A stretch of DNA of 64,000 nt from Costus lasius (taxonomy: Eukaryota > Streptophyta > Magnoliopsida > Zingiberales > Costaceae). Below are positions 32,093 to 44,660 of the stretch, one piece after another. The notes beneath the pieces are model-generated. The model searched no databases, was not told the DNA's origin, and saw only the letters and a program-made list of their open reading frames with translations. Within the stretch, counting starts at the first letter, position 1. Each line of letters begins with the position of its first letter. The translations under genes were made by a program, and so were the position numbers. The stretch lies in NCBI GenBank assembly GCA_027563935.2, contig CM050450.1, positions 25,717,439 through 25,781,438 of the forward strand, in the 5' to 3' direction.

Positions 32093-34112
32093 GAGGAGTA
32101 CCCTTTTAATCGATTCATTATACTGTTTGTTCAGAAAAAACAAAAAAGATAGCATTTTTGTCTCAATTTCTTAAAAACCATTGTCAATTTCTCAGTAAAT
32201 TGCAGTATCTTATTTCATAAAAATCTGGATTTCTAAATCCTAAATTTTGATTCACATTCTTTTTAACTTATTTACAAATTGTACCATATTTCTGACGACA
32301 ATATTATTTGTTTAAAACTTATTTTTCTAATTTCTCAGTTACATTTGCACTTGATTTCTGAATGCCAGCATTTATGAGATGCATCACATAACTAATTTTT
32401 TTTTTTATAAGTCTAGATTGAGTTTCTGAAATTTTTAGTCCAATGAATTAACGATTCTGTATGGTAGGTATTAGAATGATTTATGAGTTAATGATACTTT
32501 CAGCATACATTAATATTGTGATGACTGTAAATTAGATATTAGAAGGAAGCTAAAGCATTTTCAAGGTTTGTTCTAAAAGTTTCATCACCTAATAGAATTA
32601 ATAAACAGTTAATGTTCAGAGGTCTAAAATTGATAGTGTTAGAAATTTCAGAAATATGAATTAAAGGGCAACAACCAAAAAGACAGATCTAAGGATGAAT
32701 GTAGTGAGTAATTTCAGATCTATTTTTTCCGGATAATCTAAACCTGAAAATTATTTAGAAAATATATAGTGTTGTTTGAGGAGAGATTAAAGCAAAGTAA
32801 AACATGATATGAAAAAAAAGCATCAAGTAGAAAAAGAAACACAAGTTTCAAGCAATTTCTTTTAAACCAATAAGAAAAATGGACCAACCAATGTAAAAAT
32901 TAACTAGGATGTAAACCTATAGATCTATTTGCTTTAATAACAAGATAGTGTAGGGAGGATTAAAGTGATTTAAGCGAATTAATGTAAAAATAAGCAGTAC
33001 CCTTCTTGAAGTTGCCCTTGCATCCTCCATCCTTAGAAGATCAAACAGACACCTTACGGAAATTTGGGATAAGAACTTGTTTAAGTTTTATATGGTATAA
33101 AATCAATCTAAAGTATTAGTAGCAGATCCTAAAGAGATATTTAAATCTTATATACCTCTTAACAAGTGTGTAAAATCTGTTTTGTTTACTTTGTCACTCC
33201 AAGATATCATAAGTAAATGTTTTGGATAACATAAAATTATTTTAGGACAAAGCCAATATTGTTATAGTTTTATTTTATTACATCTGATAAGTAGCTGGAA
33301 AAGCTAGAATTTGAATATTTATTAATATAAGGGAGGAAATCCATTATTTGATATATTAGCTGGAAAAGCCAATATGGATGTAGGCGCACGCATATTCATT
33401 ATTTGATATATTCTAAATGGCTCGTACTGAACTCAAGCAGTCTTTCTGTTGTTGAATCGTGATATAATTGCTTATGTTGTTAAGATTGATTGGGGATGAA
33501 ATGATAATTTTATAATTTCTAATGAGATTTAGGTCTTTTTTTTAATTCGATATGAATTAATTATTATTGTTATTATAAACTTTTAGTTTGATATTTGGTA
33601 ATTTTATATAGTCCAATTATCTATTAGGCACTATAAATAATAATAATTAGAGAACTTTTACTCTTTAGGCCATATTATATTGTTTATATGTCCTAAATGT
33701 CAATCGGGTCTTTATTTGTAAAAATATTAAAATCATGTTATTTTTTTTTAAAAAAAAAATAAAGGACAGTGGCTGATGCTGAAAGGGACGCAGATGGACG
33801 GAGAAGGCAAGCGTCAAATTACACGTACCACGTTTTACATCAAAATCGCGAAGCCCCACACTCTTCCACACTCTGCCCGCGTTGAAAGTCCTATTTAATC
33901 ATTTTATTAACATAAATTAAGGCTCTACACTAAATGCCAAAATTTTAATTATTTAGTATTAATTTAGGGCTACATCATAATAATAATATTAATATTATTA
34001 TTATTATTATTATTATAATATAGGTGGAATTTCAACACTTATTCCATGAAGATTGTTCGACGTAGGACAATGAATAATAACTCGTTTTGTCGCGCTTGCC
34101 CAAACCGCGTCT
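32093..34112 (+). other. AT-rich intergenic stretch with microsatellite
   Basis: No gene recognised. A trinucleotide ATT/TAA tract lies at about 33975-34020, and poly-T/poly-A runs at 33738-33762. Confidence 0.5.
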
Positions 34113-34119
34113 TATAAAT
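34113..34119 (+). promoter_or_regulatory. TATA box of the phospholipase gene
   Basis: TATAAAT, 60 bases before the ATG at 34179, in a CT-rich leader (TCTCCTCTCCTCCCC). Confidence 0.6.
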
Positions 34120-34178
34120 TATCGTTTCGCCTTGCCTCACTCTCCAACGCTCTCCTCTCCTCCCCAACAATCAACCCC

Positions 34179-35543
34179 ATGGCGGCGCGCCTCTCCGCAC
34201 TAAATCCTTCTTACTCACCTTGCGCCAGCAGCCTCCGCCACTCCCGTCGCAACCCTCGCGTCTCCGCCATCCTTGCTGCGCCGTCCCTAGACACGCCGCC
34301 GCACAAAAATATAGCATTAGTACATAAACAAGCACCAGTCCCCGCAGCGCCTGCCACTACAACGACTACCTGCCAGGCGCCTTCGCTCGCCAGGTTGTGG
34401 CGTGAGATCCAAGGCGCTGGCGATTGGGAGGGCTTGGTCGAGCCCCTCCACCCGCTCCTCCGCTCTGAGATCGTGCGCTATGGCGAGTTCGTTCTCGCCT
34501 GCTACAAGACCTTCGACCTCGACCCGGCTTCCAAGCGGTACCTCAACTGCAAGCACGGTAAGCGAAGCATGCTCAGGGAGGTCGGCCTAGCAGATTTCGG
34601 CTACGACGTTACCAAGTATATATATGCCACGCCCGACATCGCCATACCTACCGCCCAGCTCCCGGGCGCCACCAGCAGCTGCAGCCGATGGATCGGCTAC
34701 GTAGCGGTGGCGTCTGACGAGACGTCCAAGATCATAGGGAGGCGCGATATTGTGGTCTCTTTCCGGGGGACGGTCACCCGAGCCGAGTGGATCGCCAATT
34801 TCATGAGCGCCCTCACTGAGGCCAAGCTCGACCCCCACGGCCAGCGCCCTGGCGTCAAGGTCGAGTCAGGCTTCCTCAGCCTCTACACCTCCGACGACAG
34901 CAGCAGCCGGTTCAGGGGGGGCAGCTGCCGCGAGCAGCTCCTGGCGGAGCTCGCGCGGCTGCTGAACCAATACAAGGATGAGCAGGTGAGCATCACTCTG
35001 GCGGGGCACAGCATGGGCAGCGCGCTGGCGCTGCTCTCTGGTTACGACCTGGCGGAGCTGGGGCTGAACCGGGACGCGCGGGGGCGGCGCCTGCCTGTGA
35101 CCGTCTACTCCTTCGGCGGACCGAGGGTGGGTAATGCGGGCTTCAAAGCGCGGTGCGAAGAGCTGGGGGTTAAGGTGCTGCGGGTGGTCAACGTCAATGA
35201 CCCGGTAACAAAGCTCCCCGGAGTCATCTTCAACGAGGGGTTCAGAGAACTAGCTGAGCGCTTCGAGCTGCCGGGGGCCTGCGCCTGCTACGCGCACGTC
35301 GGAGTGAAGCTGGCCGTTGACTTTTTTAAAGTGGAGAATCCGGGGTGTGTGCATGACTTGGACGCGTACGTGGGGCTGTTGAGGAGCCCCAAGATGGCCA
35401 AGGAAGAGAAGGAAAGTGGGGTTGACTTTTTGAGCAAGGCGGCGGAGATGCTGAGGAGGAGCAAAGTGGTGGTAGATCAAGCGTGGCGGTGGCAGGATGC
35501 AGCCTTGCATGTGGGCAATTTGATGCTCTCGCTTAACATCTGA
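34179..35543 (+). CDS. Phospholipase A1 class I (DAD1-like), chloroplastic
   Basis: 454-residue, intronless, intact lipase. DAD1-like enzymes cut sn-1 acyl chains from plastid glycerolipids or phospholipids and can feed linolenic acid into jasmonate synthesis; the exact substrate here is inferred. Residues 1 to about 60 are rich in Ser, Ala, Pro and Arg with few acids, a typical plastid transit peptide. The lipase_3 fold follows: [18 protein letters not shown] (about 73-90), VSFRGTV (193-199), nucleophile elbow GHSMG (276-280, Ser278), SFGGPRVGN (311-319), [11 protein letters not shown] with Asp341, and [12 protein letters not shown] with His392, completing Ser-Asp-His. Codons are markedly GC-rich against the AT-rich flanks, usual for many monocot intronless genes. 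The ATG follows a TATA box by 60 bases and is the first in frame. Class I-beta or I-gamma is not decided. Confidence 0.92.
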   Translation: MAARLSALNPSYSPCASSLRHSRRNPRVSAILAAPSLDTPPHKNIALVHKQAPVPAAPATTTTTCQAPSLARLWREIQGAGDWEGLVEPLHPLLRSEIVRYGEFVLACYKTFDLDPASKRYLNCKHGKRSMLREVGLADFGYDVTKYIYATPDIAIPTAQLPGATSSCSRWIGYVAVASDETSKIIGRRDIVVSFRGTVTRAEWIANFMSALTEAKLDPHGQRPGVKVESGFLSLYTSDDSSSRFRGGSCREQLLAELARLLNQYKDEQVSITLAGHSMGSALALLSGYDLAELGLNRDARGRRLPVTVYSFGGPRVGNAGFKARCEELGVKVLRVVNVNDPVTKLPGVIFNEGFRELAERFELPGACACYAHVGVKLAVDFFKVENPGCVHDLDAYVGLLRSPKMAKEEKESGVDFLSKAAEMLRRSKVVVDQAWRWQDAALHVGNLMLSLNI

Positions 35544-37229
35544 GGCTTATGCATTCATTCATGGCTTCAGCTTCAGATATTTGCCGCTTACCCTAGAATA
35601 TTAGATAGGATTAGGCGGCGAGGGAGATATTAGTCAATCAGTGTGAATGAGAACACATTAGTTCATTATTTTTTAATTTGTTGTACAACCACAAAAGTCA
35701 AATCCGAAATTTTTTGAAAGAGATGTTACGTTTCCATCCTTTCCAATCATAGAATTTTGATCGCTTGAAATTCACATTGTGAAATCTCGGACAAAATGTA
35801 TATTTGTTTCGGACAACTATAGGCCTATCCACAAATGTAAATTTGTGACAGAAACATGATCAACAGCATGAAAAAGTCAAATCCATGCTGCCACATATTA
35901 GTAATCGTGGATGTGGGGGCGCATCCGCGTTGTTGGGTCGCACTTTATGATCCAATGGCGGCGGAGCGCCAATTATTTGGATTTGCGGAATATCAAAGTG
36001 TGCATAGCGTGAGGAATTGAAGAGTCCCGACCACGTGGATGATGACAGAATGGGATAGCTTTAACTTTTATCTAATATAACGCACGTGAAATTTGCAACG
36101 AGGCCTTTGGCAAAAAAAAAAAAAAAATTGCAACGAGGCTTTGACCATTCTGCAAGTACGTGCTTGACCGATTACATTCTGTCGTCAAAAAGTCAAAATT
36201 CCAGCCGATTTACTCGTCCAAAAGTCAAACAAGACACGTTTATCTAAGTGAATCTAGCATAAACCACTAAATATATGGGTTGACAAAGTTAAGAATTTTT
36301 TTAAAAAAATATATAAAACAATTATAACTGATCCATTATATCGTTACTAAGCATAGAGTTTTATGCCAGTAAAAGATGTAACACATGGATGAAGAAAAGT
36401 TGATTTTGCCAATCCAATTAATCTATTGACTGTAATTATCAATTGCCAAGTACATGTTGAAACAAGGAGTTGATCATTACTATCAACATTATGCAACTTG
36501 ACAATTGATCAATCCCCTAATGTTGACTGTTGAATCCAATAGTACCCCTTTCCGGTAGCAAAATATTAAACCTTGAGCCATTTCTACATTTGCTATTGAC
36601 AGTGAGCTTATATGTGAATTTTAAAATTAAGGCTTTTAATTCTTGAGAGGGGGCAATTGATTTTATTTTAAAGTACAAAACGAGCTTGGCAAATGCCTAA
36701 TATACAATTAATCACCTCGAAATAAAGGGTGGAAGTGGCTTCCATACATAGAATTTTATCATGTGTTTTCTCTTCACTACATCATGCTCCACTACTACCA
36801 TTCTCTTGCATCGATTGATATATAACATTTTTGATATAGCTCAAAATTCATGGGATGGAAAGGCGGTAGGAAAAGACAAACTTTGGAAGAATCCGTCCAG
36901 CATGTGTGTCTAAGTTATGATCTAAAGGGCAAGTGACTGAATCAATTTCTAGTTAATATAATGGAGTCAGATAAACTTATGCACTCAATTATCATTGTGC
37001 TCAACCAAAGTAGAGATAAACCCTCCAAACCACCCAAAATTACAATATGTATAAATTTCACAAGTCTAGTAATGCAAATATTATATGGACAATTCAATCA
37101 AGATATACTAGGATCTCATTCAGATTCAAGTTAGATATTTGATCCAACATTTGAGACCAAATATGGCGAGATCAAGTTTGCTATGAAAAATGTGTGGATC
37201 TAAAATTTCATATAAAAATTTATTTAAAC
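35544..37229 (+). other. 3' flank and intergenic stretch
   Basis: Begins with the lipase 3' UTR. No gene, clear repeat family or RNA gene seen. GGCAAAAAAAA and TTGCAACGAGGC repeats flank an A-run near 36110. Confidence 0.45.
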
Positions 37230-38030
37230 ATAACATTAAAAATATAAATTATACAGTAATAAAATTTATAAATTATAAATAAAAAAGAGTTAAAAAGATA
37301 GAATCTGGAGATAAATTGCAATTTGTACATAGGTGAAAATTTAAGCTCCTGTGTAAATTTAATCCAAATTAAATATCTAAGAATACAACTAGGTACTCTT
37401 CTTTTGCGGATACAATTGTAAAAGAAGTTGATCCGAATGCCCTCAACCAAAATATAAGAAAATAAAAACAAAAAAAATTGGGGAAGATGAGATTAAAAAA
37501 AACCAATCACCTTCGGTCAAGATTTTGAGCCTTTTATAAACTCTTTCCAACAACCAAAACGTCTAACATTTGAATGGACAAAAAATAACATTAATTGTAA
37601 CGTTTTAATGTTATTGTTACAAATCTTTTTTAAAAAAGTTTATTTTAACAATCCCCATAAATTTTTTAAAAAAAAATATGAATATAATTAAACTTAAGAA
37701 AATGATTAAATAAAATTATTGTTCATACTTATATTAAACGGTTAGTAAAGTGCACTTAAAGATATAATCTTTACTTAATAAAAATATTTTTATCTAAAAG
37801 AAAGGTAATGAACTAGTCTTGAACTACTTTCTTTTTATCCAGACTTCAATAGATCCACACAATACATGGTTTGTCCAATTGCAGAGTTGCGCATTTTTGG
37901 TCGTGTGCATGTATATTCATGAGAGCTTCTGAGGGTTGTCCATATAGTTAGCCACGGTCTATACGGATTATCTCATATAGAAAGTTCTCTGTAAGAGAGT
38001 GTTAGCATGAGTGTAGATTAAAGTATTTCT
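37230..38030 (-). repeat. Diverged LTR-like copy A, tandem with copy B
   Basis: Direct repeat of 38031-38852. Clear blocks: GGTTAGTAAAGTGCACTTAA, GAACTAGTCTTGAACTACTT, TTCATGAGAGCTTCTGAGGG, and the order of the flanking AAGAAGTTGATC block. Probably the LTR of a relative of the adjacent minus-strand copia element. Confidence 0.5.
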
Positions 38031-39030
38031 ATCTAATCAACAAAATAACAAAGTTAAAAACAAGAATGAAAAAACCTAGAGGTGCGGAGAATCCTGCTGA
38101 CCTTAGGTGAATATTTGAGCTCTCGTGCGAGCGTAATCCAAACAGAACACCCAGGATACAACCAGTATCCTTCTCTTGCGGGTCACGGCCGTGAAGAAGT
38201 TGATCGGCTACCTTTGGACTTTGAGCAGGAAAAAGAAGAAAGAGAGTTGGGGGGATTTTGCAAATACTAATAGCTATGCAATTTCTGTTGTGTCTATACC
38301 CAAGCGTCACATGCCAATTTATAGACTAAAACCCCATGGTTAGAACCGTTGGATTAAATCCGACGGCTACCACAAATGTGCCACTAATAGCATTGCTAAA
38401 ATTAAAATAGCAAATGAAATAAGTAAAATATAAACCCAGTAAAAATAGAAAAATAAAAATGGAAAGTTTTAATTTTAAAAATTCTAATAATCCCCCACAA
38501 AATTAAAACTTTCTTAAATATAAAAAAGAATTGATTAAATTAAATTTCTACTCATTGTCTATATTATGCGGTCAGTAAAGTGCACTTAAAGGCATATCCT
38601 TTACTTAGTAAAAATATCTCCATCTGAAGTAAAGATAGTAAACTAGTCTTGAACTACTTCCTTTTGACCCAGACTTTAACATTTCCACACACAATACAAG
38701 GTGGGCCGATCGCCGGGTTGTGCTTTTTTTTACTGTGCATGTGTATCTTCATGAGAGCTTCTGAGAGTTGTCTATGTCCTCAGCCGCGGCCGTATACAGA
38801 CTCTCTCATATAGGAAGTTCCCTGCAAAGGATGAGTGTATAGGCTCATCTTATGGTAATTAACCACTTTGGAAAATTTTCCTTACCTCTACAATAAGAAG
38901 CACAAATTATCCTCAGGACTGGGAGTATACAGTATAACTCTATCACATAAATTTTCATATACCGTAGTGTTTTATAATTTTTATTTTTCAAAGTGCTTCT
39001 CAGTCAATCAATCAGTTTGTTATTACTACA
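38031..39030 (-). repeat. Probable 3' LTR of the minus-strand copia element (copy B)
   Basis: On the minus strand it starts TGTAGTAATAAC (39030) right after GAAGGAGGTTGAA, a plausible polypurine tract (39031-39043), which follows the RNase H end. It includes CACGGCCGTG (38196-38205). The left boundary is not fixed. Confidence 0.5.
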
Positions 39031-39092
39031 TTCAACCTCCTTCAAGGGATCTCCTATCACAGAGGTTGGATTCCCACATTTGAAAGGCATTT

Positions 39093-42000
39093 TTATAGAC
39101 TAATTTCTATTCCTCTCGATGCTTCTAGGATTTTATTCCTAGGTAAGCCTTTGGTCAAGCCATCGGCTAAATTGTGCTCATTCTTTACAAAAGAAAGAGC
39201 TACAACTCCATGTGAGTCTAGCCATCTAATAGACCTTTGTCTGATTTTAATATGACAACTCATTTTAATATTTATTAATTTCTTTTTATAGAGTGCAATT
39301 GCAACTTGAGAATCACAATGAATTGAAACAGGAGCTGAAACAGCAGAAGAAAATGGAAATGAAGAAATTAAATTCTTTAACCATTCAGCTTCAATACAAG
39401 TAGCATCCAAAGCTACTAGCTTTGCTTCTATAGTGCTTCTAGCAATTATAGATTGCTTAAAAGACTGTCATGTAACAACACTTCCTCCTAATAGAAAAAG
39501 ATAGCCAGGAGTAGATTTAATGTCATTAGTATCAGAAATCCAATTAGCATCACTAAATCCTTCTAACATAGAAGGGTATCTTGAAAATTTTATGCCATAA
39601 GAACTAGTTCCTTTAAGATGTTTAAAAACTCTATTTAAGGCATTCCAATGAGTTTGACTAGGATTACAAGTGTATCTACTTAATTTAGATACAACAAAAG
39701 CTATGTCAAGTCTAGTTCTATTTGAAAGGTATAAAAGTGATCCTATACATTGAGCATATTTTTCTTGATTTACAAATTTTTCTTTATTCTTTTCTAATAG
39801 AATATTAGAATCAAAAGGACTAGATAGAGGAGAACAATTACTGAAACTAAATTTTTCTAGGAGTTTATTAGTGTAATGTGATTGAGACAAGGTCAAGGAA
39901 TCTGAAGATTTTATTATCTTCATACCTAAAATCACATCAGCTTCTCCTAAGTCTTTCATGTTAAAGTTATCTGAAAGATAAGATTTAATTTCAGTTATTA
40001 ATTCTAAAGTAGGTGCTAATATAAGAATATCATCTACATAAAGGCATAAGATTATAAATTTATTCTCATCCATCTTTTTAATATAAAGACAATTATCATA
40101 CTCATTAATTTGAAAACCAAATGAAATTATAACTTGATTAAATTTTTCATGTCATTGTTTTGGAGCTTGTTTAAGACCATACAATGACCAAACTAGTCTA
40201 CAAATTTTATTTTCAAAACCAGGTGAGATAAATCCTTTAGGTTGGTTCATATAAATTTTTTCTTCTAGATCTCCATATAGAAAAGCAGTCTTCACATCTA
40301 TTTGGTGAACAAATAAGTTATGGATGGAAACGAATGCAAGCATAACTCTTATAGTAGTTATTCTTGCTATAGGTGTATAAGTGTCAAAATAGTCAATGCC
40401 AGCCATTTGACCAAAGCCTTGAACAACTAAATGCGCATTGTACTTTTTTTTACTAATCTATCAGTTCTTAATTTCTTTTTAAACAACCACCTACATCCTA
40501 AAGGTTTATTACCAGGAGGTAAATCAGTTAGAATCTAAGTATGATTAATTAGGATTGATTCCATCTCATTATAAATTGCCTCCTTCTAGAAAGGAGCATC
40601 AGAAGAGTTAAGAGCCTCTTGATAAGAATTAGGTGTGTCTTCAATTAAATAAGTTATGAAGTCATCACCAAATTATTTTCAACTCTGACTCTTTGACTCC
40701 TTCTAGGTTCAGATGGTTAAAAAGGATTTGTAATTATAGATGTAAAAAGATGTTTCTAGTTGATTTAAGGTTGACTGAATACTTGATGAGACTTTATTTT
40801 TGAAAGAAAATATGTTTTTTTTAAAAAAAGAATCATCTTTAGATTCAATTAATGTATTATTTGATATTTCTGGTATTTCAGAATTAATTACCAAATATTT
40901 ATAAGTGTTAGTATCTAAGGAGTAACCTACTAAAACAACATCTATAGTTTTAGGACCTAGTTTTCTCTTTTTAGGTTCAGGAATATTAACTTTAGCAAGG
41001 CACCCCCCGCATTTAAAGGAAATTAGGTCTTGGCTTATAACCCTTACACAATTCATAGGGGTTGACATCTTTATCTTTTAAAGGGATTTTATTAAGAATA
41101 AAACATGAAGATAATAAAACTTCTCCCCAAAGATTTTTAGGTACACCTGAATTCAATATCATAGAATTAACCATATCAAGAAAAGTTCTATTTTTCCTTT
41201 CGGCCATATCATTTGATTGTGGTAAATAAGGAGGTGTTATTTAGTGGATTATATCATGTTCTTGACAAAAGGATGTAAAATCATTAGACATGTATTCTCC
41301 TCTTCTATTATATCTAATTATTTTTATCCTTTTATCTTATTGATTTTCAACTTCAGCTTTGAAAATTTTAAACTTATTTAAAACCTCGTCTTCAGTTTTA
41401 ATCAGATAAGTATAACAATATCTCGAACAATCATCAATAAAAGTTACAAATATTTATTACCTCCTCTTGTTAATGTTGAAGTTGAATTACAAACATGACT
41501 ATGAATTAATTCTAGAATTTGTGAATTTCTAGATTCAACTTTTTTGAAAGATTTTCTAGGTTGTTTAACTTTAGCACAGATTTCACTCTTTGGATTTACT
41601 TTAGAATTTATTTTAGGAATTAATTTTAAATTTATCATTTTGTTGATAGATTTAAAATTTACATGACCAAGTCTGTCATGCCAATAATCATTCATTTCAG
41701 AATTTAATACAATAGAGGATGAAGAAAATGAATCTTTATTCATTTAACAAGGAACTACATTTATTTGAAGAGTCCTCCTGGGATGAACCTTTTGCAAATG
41801 AAATTGTCTTTTTTAGTAATGACAACCTTATTGGCTTCTAAAATAATTTTATATCGAAATTGAACTAGAAGTGATCCACTAATGAAATTTTTCTTTACAT
41901 CTAGAGCTAATAGAACATCATTGAGAATTATTGACTTTCTAGAAGTGAACTTCAAGTTGACATTCCCATGTCCCAGCACGTTCACAGATGCTCCATTTCC

Positions 42001-42780
42001 CATTACTATATTTCTTCCACTTGTGTTCTGAAAAGAAGTGAAATATTTTTTATTAGTACAAATATGTACATTAGCTCTAGAGTCAAGCCACCACTCAGAA
42101 TTGTGGTGGACTAAATTAATAGAAGGAGTGAAGGAAAATGACCTGATAGTGCTTGTGGAAGGTTCACCCTCAACTACATTTACTTGAGGTTTAGGTTTGA
42201 ATCTTTTTTTTTTAGTTTGAACCTTCTCAATCTTGCGGAAGAAGCAGTTGGATGCTAGATGATTATCTTTTCCGCAAACAAAGCAAAATTGGTCATCTTT
42301 CATATTCCCCTTAAAATTAGGTTTGGAGTTTTCAGTGTTATTAGTGTTCCTAGATTTAAAGTTTTTACTTCTAGGATTAAACCTTTTGTTATTAGGTCTA
42401 AAGGAGTTATTTTGATTTTGCTTGGATCTTTCAGTTATATTTATTCTTGGATTAGGAGCATTCTTATTTTATTCTTTTTTTCTGTATTGATCTTCAACTC
42501 TTATAGCTTGGATCACAGAACAAAGAGTTTGAGGATTTTGGGATCTCCTAATATCTTGTCCAAATTTGGACCAAGAGGGGGGAAGCTTGTCTAGAAGACA
42601 GGAGATTTGAAAAGATTCACTAAAAGCGGTTCTTCCTCTATAGATTTCATGATCATATTTTGGAAAACATGAATCTGGTCATTTATAGGATCATGGTCTA
42701 TATTTCTATAGTCTTTTTGACCTATATTTACTAGTAAATTGAGACATATTATCATGCTTTGATAACTCTTTCCAGCTTAT
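39093..42780 (-). pseudogene. gag-pol: Decayed minus-strand Ty1/copia gag-pol
   Basis: Read right to left: Gag C-terminal part (LLDKLPPSWSKFGQDIRRS near 42600-42540); CCHC knuckle C-F-V-C-x4-H-x4-C (about 42285-42240); protease block W-L-D-S-R-A-N with Gly-to-Arg at the usual DSGA (near 42085); pre-integrase DYWHDRLGHVNFKSIN (about 41695-41645); integrase C-half starting MAERKNRTFLDMVNSMI (41207); RT DVKTAFLYGDLEEKIYMNQP (near 40290) and CLYVDDILILAP (near 40045); RNase H ADGLTKGLP (near 39150). Several frameshifts and stops. No 5' LTR or primer site is visible; the right end is cut by the E4 LTR. Confidence 0.85.
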
Positions 42781-42811
42781 TTCATTGACTTTCTTCAGAA
42801 GCTTCACTACT

Positions 42812-44565
42812 TGTCATGTTTTATTGAATATAGGATAATTCACTCAGTTTTAGAGCTACAAGGAAGTATATTTGCATCTCCGAGTGAATCAAGAACCTTG
42901 ACAAGAAATTTGGCTTTAAACGGGATTAATTTCAAGAATTACGGCCGAGGCCATAATCTACATCATGACCGTAATTCTCTGATTGGCTTCTCGATGGACC
43001 CGTTTTGATGCAAGCGTAGTCATAATTCAAAGACGTGACTCTAACTTCCTTGACGATAACCTTTCGGTTGAAGACGACCTCGACAAGGAGATTACGGGCA
43101 CGGCCATAATGCATTAAAGTCACAATCTTCTGATCAACAATTTTTGACGCTACGACTATGGCCACAAAGCTCGCCTGCAAATTTCGAGACAAATTGGACT
43201 TCCACACCAAGATTACAGGCATGGCCATAATCTACCTCACGGCCATAATCTGCCTCATGACCGTAATCTCATAGCCGCCAAAATTTATTACCAACCACCA
43301 GAATTTATTACCAGCCGCCTTGCTTTAAATACTCATAACTCCTTCATTTTAACTCCGATTTGGACGTTTTTAGAGTCGAAACGAAGAGGATTAAATGAGC
43401 ATTAATTATTTGAGAGTTATAATAATTAATGAGGTTACAATTAATGCATAATAGTTACATTACTGTTTCAACCATAATGGCCCATTACACCCGTATTTAT
43501 GGAGCCGCTTGCAATGAAAGGGCCATAACTCCCTCATTATGGCTCTGATTTTAACGTTCTTGGTATCAAAAACGCAGCTAATTCAATTTCCCATCAATGT
43601 ATACATTTAGAAATTATTTTGGACTCTATTTAAAGGGCCAAATTTGCTGAAGAATCCAGCACCCAGTTGGGGCTCAAGGGGGGCTAGCGAATTTTGCAAA
43701 GGGAGGTTTTTGGTGCGGACAACAAGGGAGGAGGAAGGAATGGTGCACATCATCCTAGAAAACTTGAAGGAATGTTGCAACGCTTCTGCAGAGAGTTTGC
43801 TTCCTCTTTCTTATATCTTATCTTTAGTTTCTTCTATTCCTTTAGAGATTTGTATTGAATCGATGCTATGATAGCATAATCTTTTTAATCGGAACAAGGG
43901 TGTATTTGACTTGTTTGGATCTTGTTTTTGAACTTGTTTTCTGATAGCTAATGTAATTTTATCTTGTGTTTATTTGATCTGTACTGTTTTATTGCTAGTG
44001 TTGTCTTGATCACGCAATTACTTTTCTTCGGCACCGCAAGAAGGACCGAAAGGTGAATTGCAACACTAGATCTGCCTTATCGATCATGCTTTGAGATGTC
44101 AAGAAATGGGGCAGGATTTGTGTGAGGAACCTTATAATATCTCTGAACCCAATGGATCAATCTAGGTTTGGTTAGCCACGAAAGTAGGATGCCGATCTAG
44201 ATTGATACCAGATTACGCCGTCGAAAGAGGGTAATCTGTACCATTAGATATTTCCTAGAACACTTTTAAAATTGCATTGTTATGATTTTATCTTGTTTGA
44301 GTTTAAGATCCATCAATGAGATGCACTCGAAGTTCCGATGTCTCTAAACCTTATTTTCTATCCAAAACTTACACTTGCTTGATTCGGCTAGCATTTGTAT
44401 TTAGTTGTATTTTCATTTATTTTCAGAAAACCCAAAAACATTTACCCGATTGTCTAGCTATTGATTTGCAATCACTCGGTACTTGATCACTTTCCTTGTG
44501 GGATCGACATCTTAAGTACTACTATGACAAAGTCGTCACGCTTGCGGTTAGTAGTGCGATAGTAC
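42812..44565 (+). mobile_element. E4: probable solo Athila-type LTR
   Basis: Starts TGTCATG and ends near GCTTGCGGTTAGTAGTGCGATAGTACA. No internal sequence follows. U3 has a palindrome theme of its own (ATTACGGCCG...CGGCCATAAT, about 42930-43270). R/U5 has GGACCGAAAGGTGAA, GCCACGAAAGTAGGA and the U5 signature GTACTTGA...GGGATCGACATC. No clean target duplication was found, so both ends are approximate. Confidence 0.6.
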
Positions 44566-44660
44566 AGCACACATCATCTACCATTTTAAAGGAATTGAAG
44601 TCAGATGCAGTAAATTTAATTGCACCTTAAAAATCCTTTAAATGGGTTTCTTCAAGAGCG
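44566..44660. other. Short unassigned segment between E4 and E5
   Basis: 95 bases. May be residual copia sequence; too short to assign. Confidence 0.3.

Noticed and set aside
34317..35510. Minus-strand and alternative frames within the lipase gene
   Set aside because: Shadows produced by GC-rich codons; the plus-strand frame has the full lipase motif set.
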